A DNA stretch of 64,000 nucleotides from Bacillota bacterium (GCA_023405135.1 JAEXYZ010000047.1:1-64000); one strand, 5' to 3'. Counted from the first letter of the stretch, positions 8,326-17,860 are shown. Numbers and translations are program-made. The notes: generated by a model from the sequence alone, not told the origin.

Positions 8326-9024
8326 CTAAACCCAACCATTTACCACTACTTCTTTACGATCGTGTTCGTATCGTTTAATAATTACGCTAATTTTTTGATA
8401 CCATTTCGTGCACTCTTTTAAGATGTCTTTATATTCATCTAAGTCCTTTGGAATTGCTTGTTCGTTATCTAAAAATATATATTCAACAATTGGATTTGAT
8501 AAATCGTCCACAACAAGCTTTAACATAAGCTTTTTTACTTCTTTTTTTGATTTCTCCTCGGATTTATCTTCTGACTTCACTTCATTTCCTTTAATTAGGA
8601 CATCAATTTTTGAACCTCCATCAATTAAAGACCAGCCGTGTACACCGCCTTTTGAAGTAAGGGCAATGTTATTACCATCCTCTACTACTGCTACTTCATA
8701 TAATTCATGAAATGCAAATTCCCTAGCTTCAAAATCATCTTCTGTATCCTCTCTTTGAAGGATTCGAAATGTATCAGAATGCTCATCTATCATAAGTGCT
8801 TGTAAACAATCTGAAGATAAAATATAACGAGTATGGGGATACTCTTCAATTTGTTCTATTGTGTCCTGTTGTAATTCCTCATTTCTTCTTTTCGATTCCT
8901 TATTCAATTCATATAGCCACCAACCGCCTAAAAAAACCGCCACGATTATAAATATTGTTGAGCCCGTTTTGAATGCCAAATATAGATAGATAGCTTCTAA
9001 TAGTAATAGAAATAACTGTAACAT
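8326..9024 (-). CDS. Hypothetical membrane-anchored protein
   Basis: 232 residues, family not recognised. Two hydrophobic segments near residues 2-18 and 22-38 form an N-terminal membrane anchor, followed by a basic/acidic stretch and a soluble domain rich in charged residues (EDTEDDFEAREFAFHELYEV; a Lys/Glu-rich linker near 150-165). ATG at 9024 has GGGGTG 6 nt upstream. Single-gene unit with its own terminator. Confidence 0.6.
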   Translation of the reverse strand: MLQLFLLLLEAIYLYLAFKTGSTIFIIVAVFLGGWWLYELNKESKRRNEELQQDTIEQIEEYPHTRYILSSDCLQALMIDEHSDTFRILQREDTEDDFEAREFAFHELYEVAVVEDGNNIALTSKGGVHGWSLIDGGSKIDVLIKGNEVKSEDKSEEKSKKEVKKLMLKLVVDDLSNPIVEYIFLDNEQAIPKDLDEYKDILKECTKWYQKISVIIKRYEHDRKEVVVNGWV

Positions 9025-9260
9025 CTTACGCACCCCATTCCATTAGATAATTTGAAATCTATAATTTATCTTTATAAATTTCATTAGTTATAAAAATATT
9101 ATTCGGGTAGTAGAAGATTCATTCTTATTTCTATTCTATTTTTTTATTACAAAAATTTATCCTTTATCAAAATGATTATCCTATTAGCTACTGTATAGAG
9201 AAACAAGTAGACAGTAATACTTATAGAAGAAATAAATTGCTATGAAAAGAGGGAGTCATT

Positions 9261-10925
9261 TTGTCTGTAAGAGAAAATACACTATCCATATTTGCCTTAG
9301 GTGGCATTAACGAAATCGGTAAAAATATGTATGTCATCGAATATGGTGATGATCTTGTTATTGTTGACTGTGGTGCAAAGTTTGCAGATGAAGCATTGTT
9401 AGGGATCGATTTAATTATTCCAGATGTTTCTTACTTGCAGCAAAACGAACATAAAATTAAAGGTTTAGTCGTTACCCATGGACATGAAGACCATATTGGT
9501 GGTATTCCCTATTTCTTAAAAAAGCTTAACGTACCAGTTTATGCAACGAGATTTACCCTTGGATTAATTGAATTAAAGTTAAAAGAACATAAAATATTGC
9601 GTGAATCTACTTTAGTAGAAATTAACTCTGAATCCCAATTAGATTTTGGTGAAATTAAAGTTAGCTTCTTCAGAACAAGTCATAGTATTCCTGACTGTTT
9701 AGGAATTGTCTTTCATACACCTGAAGGAAAAGTTGTTCATACAGGAGATTTCAAATTTGATTTAACCCCAGTAAATGATCAATATTCTGATATTCATAAG
9801 ATGGCTAATATTGGCGAAGAAGGTGTATTGCTTTTAATTTCTGAAAGTACGAATGCTGAACGACCAGGTTTAACCCCATCTGAACGAGAAGTTGGATCAC
9901 ATATTGAAGAAGCATTTTTAAATGCTACAGGGAAAATTATAATTTCGACCTTTGCTTCCAATGTAAACCGAGTTCAGCAAATTGTTCATGCAACGATTAA
10001 AACGAATCGTAAGCTCGCTTTACTTGGTAGGAGTATGGTGAATGTCGTGAAGGTAGCGAGAGAACGAGGTTATGTAGATATTCCAGATTGGTTACTTGTT
10101 GATGCTCGAGATGTTAAACAGCTTCCTCCCGAACGAGTTGTTGTGCTTTGTACCGGGAGTCAAGGGGAACCACTTGCTGCCCTTTCGAGATTATCAACGA
10201 ACAACAATCGAGATGTGAAAGTTTTACAAGGTGATACTGTTATTTTTGCAGCATCCCCTATTCCAGGAAACGAAAAGGACGTCTCTAAAATTGTCGATAA
10301 TTTATTCCAGCTCGGCGCAAATGTTATTTATGGCTCGTCTAAAATTACAGGAATGCATGTTTCAGGGCATGGCTATCAAGAAGATTTAAAACTAATGCTG
10401 ACGCTAATGAAGCCTAAATATTTCATTCCTATTCATGGAGAATATCGCATGCTTCATTTACATCGAATTCTTGCTGAATCAGTTGGAATTGAAAAAGGAA
10501 ATACGTTTATTATCCGAAATGGTGATGTAGTCGATGTTCAATATGGTGAGGCAAAACAAACTCGAAAAGTTCCTGCTGGCGATACGTATGTAGATGGTGT
10601 TGGAGATGACGGAATTGGTGATATCGTTTTACGTGACCGAAAACAGCTTTCTGAAGAAGGAATGCTTGTAATTGTTTTAACAATAAGTAAAGAAGATAGT
10701 AAAAGAATTTCAGATCCAGATAGTATTTCCCGCGGATTTGTTTATGCAAAAAATTCAGAGGAGCTTTTAATTAATATTAATAAAGTTGTAAAAGCAACAG
10801 TTGATCCATTTAAAGATGCAAATATAATGGGCATGAAACGAGCGATTAAAAAAGAAGTTGGGCAATATTTATTTGAGCAAACGAAGAAAAAACCAATGAT
10901 TTTACCAATAATCATTGCAATATAA
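9261..10925 (+). CDS. Ribonuclease J
   Basis: 554 residues. Beta-CASP metallo-beta-lactamase RNase: LGGINEIGKNMYVIEY at the N-terminus, zinc motif THGHEDHIGG near residue 73, HTGDFKFD near 162, CTGSQGEPLAALSR in the beta-CASP domain, HVSGHG and PIHGEYRML near 366-395, and the C-terminal signature KKPMILPII. RNase J has 5'-3' exo- and endonuclease activity in mRNA decay and RNA maturation. The sequence mixes J1-like and J2-like features, so no paralogue symbol is given. TTG start with GAGGGAG 6 nt upstream. Some 230 bp upstream hold no gene. Confidence 0.92.
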   Translation: MSVRENTLSIFALGGINEIGKNMYVIEYGDDLVIVDCGAKFADEALLGIDLIIPDVSYLQQNEHKIKGLVVTHGHEDHIGGIPYFLKKLNVPVYATRFTLGLIELKLKEHKILRESTLVEINSESQLDFGEIKVSFFRTSHSIPDCLGIVFHTPEGKVVHTGDFKFDLTPVNDQYSDIHKMANIGEEGVLLLISESTNAERPGLTPSEREVGSHIEEAFLNATGKIIISTFASNVNRVQQIVHATIKTNRKLALLGRSMVNVVKVARERGYVDIPDWLLVDARDVKQLPPERVVVLCTGSQGEPLAALSRLSTNNNRDVKVLQGDTVIFAASPIPGNEKDVSKIVDNLFQLGANVIYGSSKITGMHVSGHGYQEDLKLMLTLMKPKYFIPIHGEYRMLHLHRILAESVGIEKGNTFIIRNGDVVDVQYGEAKQTRKVPAGDTYVDGVGDDGIGDIVLRDRKQLSEEGMLVIVLTISKEDSKRISDPDSISRGFVYAKNSEELLININKVVKATVDPFKDANIMGMKRAIKKEVGQYLFEQTKKKPMILPIIIAI

Positions 10926-11038
10926 ATAGACTAATCAATACTTTCTAAGAATAGTTTTAATAAGTAAGGGCAGTATAGTAATGTTTATATTTCTATATTT
11001 TATGAGTGCCTGTCACTCCTATGAAAGGATGAAATTTA

Positions 11039-12670
11039 ATGGAAAGAGACCCTTCAAACCGCGGACAATATGAAACAAACATTGAAAACGATGATACGCT
11101 AACGAACAGACAAGGGCATCCTATTACGAACAACCAGAACATTCGAACAGTCGGAAATCGTGGTCCTGCAACACTTGAAAATTATGATTTCATAGAAAAA
11201 ATCAGTCATTTCGATCGTGAAAAGGTTCCGGAACGTATTGTTCATGCTCGTGGTGCTGGTGCTCATGGTTATTTTGAAGCTTATGGGACAGTAGGTGATG
11301 AACCTGTTTCAAAGTATACTCGTGCAAAACTATTCCAAGAAAAAGGGAAACAAACACCGGTATTTGTACGGTTCTCTACTGTTGTTCACGGCTTACATTC
11401 TCCTGAAACAGTACGTGATCCACGTGGTTTTGCAGTAAAGTTTTATACAGAAGATGGAAACTGGGACTTAGTTGGTAACAACTTAAAAATCTTTTTCATA
11501 CGTGATGCGATGAAATTCCCAGATATGATTCATGCATTCAGACCTGATCCAGTAACAAATATTCAAGATTCCCGTCGTTTCTTTGACTTCTGTGCAAACT
11601 CACCTGAATCATTCCATATGGTAACCCTTGTTTATTCACCATGGGGTATTCCTGCAAATTATCGCATGATGCAAGGTTCAGGAGTAAACACATATAAATG
11701 GGTAAACCAAGAAGGTAAAGCGGTTCTTGTAAAATACCATTGGGAACCAAAGCAAGGAATTAAAAATTTAACAGTAAAAGAAGCCGAGGAAATTCAGGCA
11801 AAAAACTTTAATCATGCAACCCAAGATTTATACGAAGCTATTGAAAGAGGAGAATATCCTGAATGGGAGTTACTCGTTCAAATTATGGAGGATGGTCCTC
11901 ATCCAGAACTTGATTTTGACCCGTTAGATGATACAAAATTATGGCCAAATGATAAATTCCCTTGGCTTCCTGTAGGACGAATGGTGTTAAATAAAAACCC
12001 AGAAAATTACTTTAATGAAGTTGAACAATCTGCATTCGGTACTGGCGTTCTTGTAGATGGTTTAGATTTCTCAGATGATAAAATGCTCCAAGGACGTACC
12101 TTCTCCTATTCGGACACTCAACGTTATCGTGTTGGAGCGAACTATTTACAACTCCCTATTAATGCAGCAAAAAAACGTGTTGCTACAAATCAAGAAGGTG
12201 GTCAGCTTCGTTATTATAATGATAAAGCACCTGGCCAAAACTTGCATGTAAACTATGAACCATCAAGCATGGGAGGATTAAAAGAAGCACAACAAACTGG
12301 GAAAGAATATACACCTCATGTTGAAGGGAATTTAGTTCGTGAATCCATCGATCGTAATGACAATACGAAACAAGCTGGAGAAACTTACCGTAGTTTTGAA
12401 CAATGGGAAAAAGATGAGCTTATTAACAACTTAGTAAATGACTTAGCAATTTGTCCGAAAGATATTCAAGATAAAATGATGGCACTTGCCGATGAAGCTG
12501 ATGAAGAATATGGTCGTCGTCTAAGAGAAGGACTAGCTGAGAAGGCTAAATCCATGAACAACAAAGAGGAATTTGGACAAGAATTTCATCCACATCCATT
12601 AGGAACAAGAGAAGCTAATCAAGCGGTAGATGATGCTGTTGATAAAGGGCATGAGGCAGATCCTTATTGA
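11039..12670 (+). CDS. katA: Monofunctional heme catalase
   Basis: 543 residues. Catalytic His near residue 69 in IVHARGAGAHGYFE, substrate-channel segment RFSTVVHGLHSPETVRDPRG, the distal Asn in DLVGNNLKIFFIRD and the proximal heme-ligand segment RTFSYSDTQRYRVG. Converts hydrogen peroxide to water and oxygen in the cytosol. The C-terminus is somewhat longer than in the common 480-residue clade. ATG preceded by AAAGGATG. No PerR-type box was recognised in the 110 bp upstream. Confidence 0.93.
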   Translation: MERDPSNRGQYETNIENDDTLTNRQGHPITNNQNIRTVGNRGPATLENYDFIEKISHFDREKVPERIVHARGAGAHGYFEAYGTVGDEPVSKYTRAKLFQEKGKQTPVFVRFSTVVHGLHSPETVRDPRGFAVKFYTEDGNWDLVGNNLKIFFIRDAMKFPDMIHAFRPDPVTNIQDSRRFFDFCANSPESFHMVTLVYSPWGIPANYRMMQGSGVNTYKWVNQEGKAVLVKYHWEPKQGIKNLTVKEAEEIQAKNFNHATQDLYEAIERGEYPEWELLVQIMEDGPHPELDFDPLDDTKLWPNDKFPWLPVGRMVLNKNPENYFNEVEQSAFGTGVLVDGLDFSDDKMLQGRTFSYSDTQRYRVGANYLQLPINAAKKRVATNQEGGQLRYYNDKAPGQNLHVNYEPSSMGGLKEAQQTGKEYTPHVEGNLVRESIDRNDNTKQAGETYRSFEQWEKDELINNLVNDLAICPKDIQDKMMALADEADEEYGRRLREGLAEKAKSMNNKEEFGQEFHPHPLGTREANQAVDDAVDKGHEADPY

Positions 12671-12687
12671 TTTAACATCGTAAATGT

Positions 12688-12790
12688 TAAAGTGGCGGAA
12701 ATTTTTAGTAAACTGACGGAAAAAACAGCTAAAGTGACGGAAATAATTAGTAAACTGGCGGAAATATAATGTAAAGTGGCGGAAAAATTC
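12688..12790. repeat. Five tandem 21-bp intergenic repeats
   Basis: Five units starting at 12688, 12709, 12730, 12751 and 12772, exactly 21 bp apart (the last is 19 bp). Each begins TAAASTGRCGGAAA and ends in an AT-rich tail. Units 1, 3 and 5 read TAAAGTG while 2 and 4 read TAAACTG, so the array alternates. It lies between katA and its downstream terminator. Confidence 0.85.
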
Positions 12791-12821
12791 TAAGCCGCGA
12801 AAAAATGAGGAACATTAACAA

Positions 12822-12863
12822 AAAGAGTACAATTCATTCCCAACTAATTGAATTGTACTCTTT
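12822..12863. terminator. Bidirectional terminator between katA and the SDR gene
   Basis: A 15-bp perfect stem (AAAGAGTACAATTCA with its complement at 12849-12863) between convergent genes, with A-run and T-run flanks on both sides. Confidence 0.75.
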
Positions 12864-12868
12864 CTCTA

Positions 12869-13798
12869 TTACGAAGACATCACTTGCCCACCATTTACAT
12901 GTAATGTTTGCCCTGTTACAAAGCGGGAATCATCGGATGCGAGGTATACATAAGTTGGAGCTAATTCAAAAGGTTGCCCTTGACGTTGCATTGGATTGCC
13001 TGCAATTGGAACAGCATCTGCCGAAAAACTTGATGGGATTAACGGCGTCCATATTCTACCTGGAGCTACTGCATTCACTCTTATTCCTTTACTAATTAAA
13101 TTATTTGCTAATGCCCGGGTAAAGCCAACATTTGCAGCCTTCGTTGCAGTATAATCAATTAACTCCGGATTTCCATCATAGGCTACTACTGATGCTGTGT
13201 TTATTATTGAACTACCAACATTCAAGTATGGTAAAGCAGCTCTAGTAGTGTAGAAATGTGAATAAATATTTACTTTAAATGTATCATCGAATTGTTCATC
13301 CGTAATATCAAGGAGACTTAATTGCTGAAACTGAATTCCAACATGATTACATAGAATATCTAGCTTGCCAAAGGCTCGAGTAGTTTGTTCAACGATTGTT
13401 TTACATTGCTCTTTATCCCTTAAATCTCCTGGTAATAATAAACATCGTTGACCAAGCTCTTCAATTCTACATTTCGTACGATTTGCATCTTCATGCTCAT
13501 CTAAATAAGCTATTGAAACATCTGCTCCCTCTTTTGCAAAGGCAATTGCGACTGCCGCTCCGATACCGCTATCTCCACCTGTTATTAGAGCCACTTTTCC
13601 TTTCAGCTTACAAGATCCTGTGTAATTTGGATTTTCTATAATCGGACGCGGTACCATAAGACTTTCTAAGCCTGGTTGTCGATATTGTCTCTGTTCTGGT
13701 ACTGTAACTGGAACCTCTTCAAAACGAGTAATTTTCCCGTAATTTGGATTTAGAGGATATTGTAATCCCCCTACACTTTTCTTATGTTGATTATCCAT
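12869..13798 (-). CDS. Short-chain dehydrogenase/reductase (general-stress type)
   Basis: 309 residues. Rossmann motif TGGDSGIG near residue 74, NHVG, catalytic Ser in NTASVV and the Tyr-Lys pair in DYTATKAAN near 216-220, with a C-terminal YLASDDSRFVTGQTLHVNGG. The 50-residue N-terminal extension (PLNPNYGKI, QRQYRQPGLESLM) is typical of the YhdF/YdaD-like stress-induced SDRs. NAD(P)-dependent; the substrate is not evident. Strong AGGAGG precedes the start. Confidence 0.87.
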   Translation of the reverse strand: MDNQHKKSVGGLQYPLNPNYGKITRFEEVPVTVPEQRQYRQPGLESLMVPRPIIENPNYTGSCKLKGKVALITGGDSGIGAAVAIAFAKEGADVSIAYLDEHEDANRTKCRIEELGQRCLLLPGDLRDKEQCKTIVEQTTRAFGKLDILCNHVGIQFQQLSLLDITDEQFDDTFKVNIYSHFYTTRAALPYLNVGSSIINTASVVAYDGNPELIDYTATKAANVGFTRALANNLISKGIRVNAVAPGRIWTPLIPSSFSADAVPIAGNPMQRQGQPFELAPTYVYLASDDSRFVTGQTLHVNGGQVMSS

Positions 13799-13926
13799 GA
13801 AATCCTCCTAAAAAGATCATTACTAAATCATCTTATGTTTACTAGGCGAATATGGTGCTTCACAACAGTACCATTGAGGAAGATGTTTGAATAGAATAAG
13901 ATTAAATGATTTTAGGAGGAGTAAAG

Positions 13927-14100
13927 ATTCAATATAATCAACCATGTCCAGGAGTAAACCTTCTATTAATACCCTATTCCAATGAAAAAGTAACAGTTAA
14001 ATATGCAAACGATCCAAAGGCGTTCCGAATGCCTAAAATAAGCACTAGACCTCCATACTATACAAATCCAAATTGCAAATGGTACTATCCAATGCTTTAA
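13927..14100 (+). CDS. Small hypothetical protein, apparent ATT start
   Basis: 57 residues if started at ATT 13927, which sits 7 nt after a perfect AGGAGG (13914-13919). The only in-frame ATG (13906) lies before that ribosome site and has none of its own. The peptide is Pro/Tyr/Asn-rich (VKYANDPKAF; STRPPYYTNPNCKWYYP), in the style of small spore-coat proteins, though no family is recognised. A terminator follows at 14133. Confidence 0.55.
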   Translation: MQYNQPCPGVNLLLIPYSNEKVTVKYANDPKAFRMPKISTRPPYYTNPNCKWYYPML

Positions 14101-14132
14101 TACATTCAGTTCTATATTAATTCAACATACGA

Positions 14133-14166
14133 AAAAGCCCATGGACTATTAAGTTCACGGGCTTTT
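14133..14166. terminator. Terminator shared with spoVR
   Basis: AAAAGCCC (14133-14140) pairs with GGGCTTTT (14159-14166), with further GAC/GTT pairing inside; T run on each strand. It lies between the small ORF (+) and spoVR (-). Confidence 0.72.
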
Positions 14167-14185
14167 ATCAATTCATATCAACTTT

Positions 14186-15586
14186 TTACAATGCCTTTTT
14201 ATAATTTCGTTTACCGTCATACGTATAAAGAACAGGTCTTGATTCAACACATGTTTCCATATGAACTGGGCGGCCCCATAGTTGATAAATATATGGTAAT
14301 ACATGCTCTAAATAGTGAGGGTCCAGCTCCATCCCTTCATAGCCATGCTTTAAAAATAACTCTCCATTTCTTAAATAATCCCCATTCTCCACTACGATAT
14401 AAGGGAATCCACCATTTACTCTCATGGAAACGAGCTGATCCCGAACATTCTCATAATCTTTATCAGTAATTTTATAATCTGTACCTTTTTTCTCAAACAA
14501 GTATAAATCCTCTTGTTCTACCAATTCCTTTGTTAAATAATTTCGAATAAAGGAAATGTCCGACTCAATCTCACGTACTTCAAATATTTTTTCACGACCG
14601 GAATTCGGTTTTACCCCTAGTCTTCGCATTTCTTCTGTTGGGTTATTATAACGTCTTTCAATATCTTCAAAAATCTTCAACCCAAGATAATATGGATTTA
14701 TGGATGTTTTTGAAGGCTGCACTACCCCTGCATTTAACTTCGCATATTCTATCGTTTCATCCGTTGTTAAGCTTAATTCTCTCATTATACGTTGGTGCCA
14801 ATATGAAGCCCATCCTTCATTCATTATTTTCGTTTCTAATTGGGGCCAAAAATAGAGCATTTCTTCCCGCATCATCGTGAGAATATCGCGTTGCCACTCT
14901 TCTAATTCTCGACTATGCAATTCTATAAAAAGAAGCAAGTCTTTCTCAGGTTTAGGAGGGAATTTTTTCTTCTTATATCGTATTGTTGGCTTTTCCTCTT
15001 CTTTTTGATCTAAGCTCCATAAATCATCATATGGAGTTTTCGGTACTACAATTTCATCTTCCTCAACTTCATCCTCTTGAACAAATAAATTCGGTCGAAC
15101 TAAAGAAGGATCAATATGCTCCTGAATTGCTAGAACTGCATCTAAAAATTGCTCCACTTCATCTTTTCCATAAAGCATTTCATAATTTGCAATTCGTTCT
15201 GCAGTTGCTGTCATACTTTCAACCATATCTCTTCTTGTATTGGAAAAACGAATATTATTTTTGAAAAAATCACAGTGAGCTAGCACATGGGCAATAATAA
15301 GCTTATTTTGGGTTAATGTATTTGTGTCTAATAAAAATGCATAGCATGGATTTGAATTGATGACCAGCTCATAAATTTGACTTAAGCCTAAATCATATTG
15401 GAGCTTCATTTTATGAAACTGTTTTCCGAAGCTCCAATGTGAAAATCGAGTAGGCATACCATAAGCTCCAATTGTATAAATGATTTCTGCTGGGCAAATT
15501 TCATAATGCATTGGGAAAAAATCAAGTCCAAACCCAATAGCAATTTCTGTAATTTCATCAATCGCTTTATGAAGCTCCTTTTCCAT
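14186..15586 (-). CDS. spoVR: Stage V sporulation protein R
   Basis: 466 residues, the usual full SpoVR length, with recognisable segments IGFGLDFFPMHYEICPAEII, NEGWASYWHQRIMREL and NPYYLGLKIFEDIERRYN. Needed for normal spore cortex formation in Bacillus subtilis, where it is in the mother-cell SigE regulon; the molecular activity is unknown. RBS GGGGGAG precedes the ATG. It begins only 44 bp after the yhbH 3' part with no terminator between, so in a phage-free chromosome the two genes would form one operon. Confidence 0.93.
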   Translation of the reverse strand: MEKELHKAIDEITEIAIGFGLDFFPMHYEICPAEIIYTIGAYGMPTRFSHWSFGKQFHKMKLQYDLGLSQIYELVINSNPCYAFLLDTNTLTQNKLIIAHVLAHCDFFKNNIRFSNTRRDMVESMTATAERIANYEMLYGKDEVEQFLDAVLAIQEHIDPSLVRPNLFVQEDEVEEDEIVVPKTPYDDLWSLDQKEEEKPTIRYKKKKFPPKPEKDLLLFIELHSRELEEWQRDILTMMREEMLYFWPQLETKIMNEGWASYWHQRIMRELSLTTDETIEYAKLNAGVVQPSKTSINPYYLGLKIFEDIERRYNNPTEEMRRLGVKPNSGREKIFEVREIESDISFIRNYLTKELVEQEDLYLFEKKGTDYKITDKDYENVRDQLVSMRVNGGFPYIVVENGDYLRNGELFLKHGYEGMELDPHYLEHVLPYIYQLWGRPVHMETCVESRPVLYTYDGKRNYKKAL

Positions 15587-15630
15587 CTTTACTCCCCCCG
15601 CGAAAAATTCTAAAGCCTTTTGCGCCTGTA

Positions 15631-16122
15631 CTATGCTGTCGTCTCTTGTTTTTGGAAAAAGCTTTTCAATGCTTCATATACATCTTTTTTCTGTTTCAAA
15701 ATATAATGGCGAAACTTTGGATTCTCAATCCTTTTAAATGTTGACATTAATGAAGAATATCGATTATTTGGATTCACTTCCCCATAGCCAAACATACTTG
15801 ATAAATCCATTAACTCATTCACTAATTTCAAACATTTTTCATTGTCCGTTGAAAAGTTTTCACCATCTGAGAAATGTACAGGGTAAATATTATAGCGAAC
15901 TGGATTATATTTTTGATCGATTAATTCTAATGCTTTTGCATAAGCAGATGAGCAAATAGTTCCTCCACTTTCTCCCTTTGTGAAGAATTCTTCCTCCGTT
16001 ACTACTTTTGCCTCTGTATGATGTGCGATAAATTCAATTTCAACAGATTGATACTTTGTACGTAAAAACCTTGTCATCCAAAAGAAGAAACTTCTAGCAC
16101 AAAACTTTTCAAAGGTCCCCAT
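15631..16122 (-). pseudogene. yhbH: yhbH 3' part (VWA-domain C-terminal half), cut off by the prophage
   Basis: 163 residues starting MGTFEKFCARSFFFWMTRF and ending in QETTA, matching the C-terminal part of the sporulation protein YhbH. The family continues ...MMDTSGS-MGTFEK..., and the missing first part lies at 53588-54277 on the other side of the prophage. The codon before MG is phage DNA. Without excision this fragment has no own promoter or good ribosome site. Whether it is a dead fragment or one half of a reversible split gene is discussed in the findings. Confidence 0.93.
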
Positions 16123-16151
16123 TGAACCAAAGGTTTCGTATTAACTATAGT
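16121..16151. other. Left prophage junction (hybrid att site)
   Basis: Minus strand: host CAAT follows the crossover TC (16124-16125). The phage arm (16126-16151) reads ACTATAGTTAATACGAAACCTTTGGT up to the TC in two 13-nt halves. It includes the stop codon of the integrase gene (16141-16143). Confidence 0.85.
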
Positions 16152-17760
16152 GCAACGATGGATTTTTAAAGTTAATTTCCTTGATTTTACTGTCCTCGAT
16201 AACGATACTATCCAATAATTGATGAAATACTTTCCTTTTTGTTTGAATATCGTCTGGAATTTTATCTTTAAACTGTTCAAAGAGCTGTATTAAATCTAAA
16301 TCTGAATTTCCATCTTCTAATGTTTTTAAAGTTTCTTCCAACTCAATTTTTTTGGTACGTAGATTTTTGATTTCATCCTGTATTTCTTTATTTATTTCAA
16401 TAAAGGTTTCAGGATCATAAAAATCTCTTGATTCCAATAAAGCTTTAGAAGCATTGATTTTCTTTTTAAGCAATTGTTCTAATTGGAAAATGTTTGTTTG
16501 AATTTCCTGTTTTTTGCTATCTTTTTCTTTAACTTTATCAGTAACATTAAAATTGCTATATTCTTCTAACTTCTCTAATATAAAGGAAAATAATTCTTCT
16601 TCTAACTTATCTGCATTCACATTCGCTTGTGTACAAATATCTCTGCCTTTTGAATGATAAGTAGTACAGATATAATATCGGTATTCAATTTTTGTCCCGT
16701 CTTTTCTTTTATTTGAGCGTTTTTGACAAACCATATTCGCTCCGCATTTACCGCAAATAAGTAGACCTGTTAATGGATGTTTAGCTGCATTAAAATTGGG
16801 TTGTCGTTTATACATTTTTTTTATTTCATTAATCTTCTTTTGAGCCATTTCAAAAACTTCCTTTTCTATAATTGGTGGATGTGCGTTAACTGTTCTTATC
16901 CAATCTTCTTCGTCGATGTGAACTGTTTTTTGAATTTTTTTATCTGAATTTTCATCTTCTACATATTCATATCTAGTTTTTCCATAAACAACATTACCAA
17001 TATATGCTTCGTTGGCAAGTATTTCTTTAATGTATTTTTCTATAAATAATGATCCACTTCTTGTTCGATAACCAAGATTGTTAATTGTTGAAACAATTTT
17101 TTTTCTCCCCATATTTTCTTTAACATATAGATCAAAAATTAATTTGATTAATTCTGCATTTTCATCAGGGTGTAATGAGTGAGGACGTCTTCCAGCTGCC
17201 AATAACTTTTGTTTAAGTTCTTTATCATCTAAATCTTTAACTTTTGTATATCCCAATGGAGTAACAGCGGATGGCCAATCTCCATTTCTGGCTTTTTGTT
17301 TATTACCTAACGAAACACGAATAGATGTTTTTCTTGATTCATTTTCAGCCATTACGGCATAAATTTGGAACATGGTTGGATCATCACGTACAGAATCATA
17401 ATTTTCTTCGAGGCTAAGTACCCTAACCCCTTTATTTACAAGTCTTTTTGCGGTTTGAATGCTTTCTCCGGAATCCCTTGCAAAACGTGAAATTCCTTTA
17501 AAAAACACCACTTCAATTAGCCCGTTTCCAATATCTGTTAACAATCGACGCATTGCTGGGCGTTGTAACAATGTAGTTTTAAATGCACTTTCACCTTCAT
17601 CAATATAAATAAAACGGTCATCAAAAATGATATTCATATTAGATCTTTTTGCGTATTCTTTTATCATATCAACTTGATGTTCAACTGTATCACCTTGTTT
17701 ATTTGTACTTGCTCTTGCATAGATAGCTCCGTATTTTACATAATCAACTTTCGCGTACAT
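16141..17760 (-). CDS. Large serine recombinase (phage integrase)
   Basis: 539 residues. Resolvase domain at 11-155 with catalytic Ser18 in YARAST and the helix motif GISRFARDSGES near 89; recombinase domain about 165-300; zinc ribbon with Cys336, Cys339, Cys365 and Cys376; then a long coiled coil (about 405-490), the parts that govern synapsis in large serine integrases. It catalyses attP x attB integration and, with a directionality factor, excision. Its TAA stop lies inside the left phage arm, so it is the last phage gene before yhbH. RBS AAGAAAGG precedes the ATG. Confidence 0.95.
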   Translation of the reverse strand: MYAKVDYVKYGAIYARASTNKQGDTVEHQVDMIKEYAKRSNMNIIFDDRFIYIDEGESAFKTTLLQRPAMRRLLTDIGNGLIEVVFFKGISRFARDSGESIQTAKRLVNKGVRVLSLEENYDSVRDDPTMFQIYAVMAENESRKTSIRVSLGNKQKARNGDWPSAVTPLGYTKVKDLDDKELKQKLLAAGRRPHSLHPDENAELIKLIFDLYVKENMGRKKIVSTINNLGYRTRSGSLFIEKYIKEILANEAYIGNVVYGKTRYEYVEDENSDKKIQKTVHIDEEDWIRTVNAHPPIIEKEVFEMAQKKINEIKKMYKRQPNFNAAKHPLTGLLICGKCGANMVCQKRSNKRKDGTKIEYRYYICTTYHSKGRDICTQANVNADKLEEELFSFILEKLEEYSNFNVTDKVKEKDSKKQEIQTNIFQLEQLLKKKINASKALLESRDFYDPETFIEINKEIQDEIKNLRTKKIELEETLKTLEDGNSDLDLIQLFEQFKDKIPDDIQTKRKVFHQLLDSIVIEDSKIKEINFKNPSLHYS

Positions 17761-17788
17761 TTTTTCACCGACCTTTCTTAATAAAAAA

Positions 17789-17860
17789 GATATGTTTTAT
17801 AGTTAAAACTATAACACATATCCTTAAATTAACTATATATTTTTAATTTGAATTAACTAT
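17789..17860. promoter_or_regulatory. Inverted repeat and TTAACTATA motifs upstream of the integrase
   Basis: A 14-bp inverted repeat (GATATGTTTTATAG at 17789-17802 against 17809-17822, one mismatch) lies before the integrase ribosome site. TTAACTAT(A) or its complement occurs at 17798-17806, 17829-17837 and 17853-17860, the same 9-mer that ends both phage att arms. Possible binding sites for autoregulation. Confidence 0.45.

Noticed and set aside
12688..12790. CRISPR or coding repeat
   Set aside because: The 21-bp units are contiguous, without spacers, and contain stops in the plus-strand frame.
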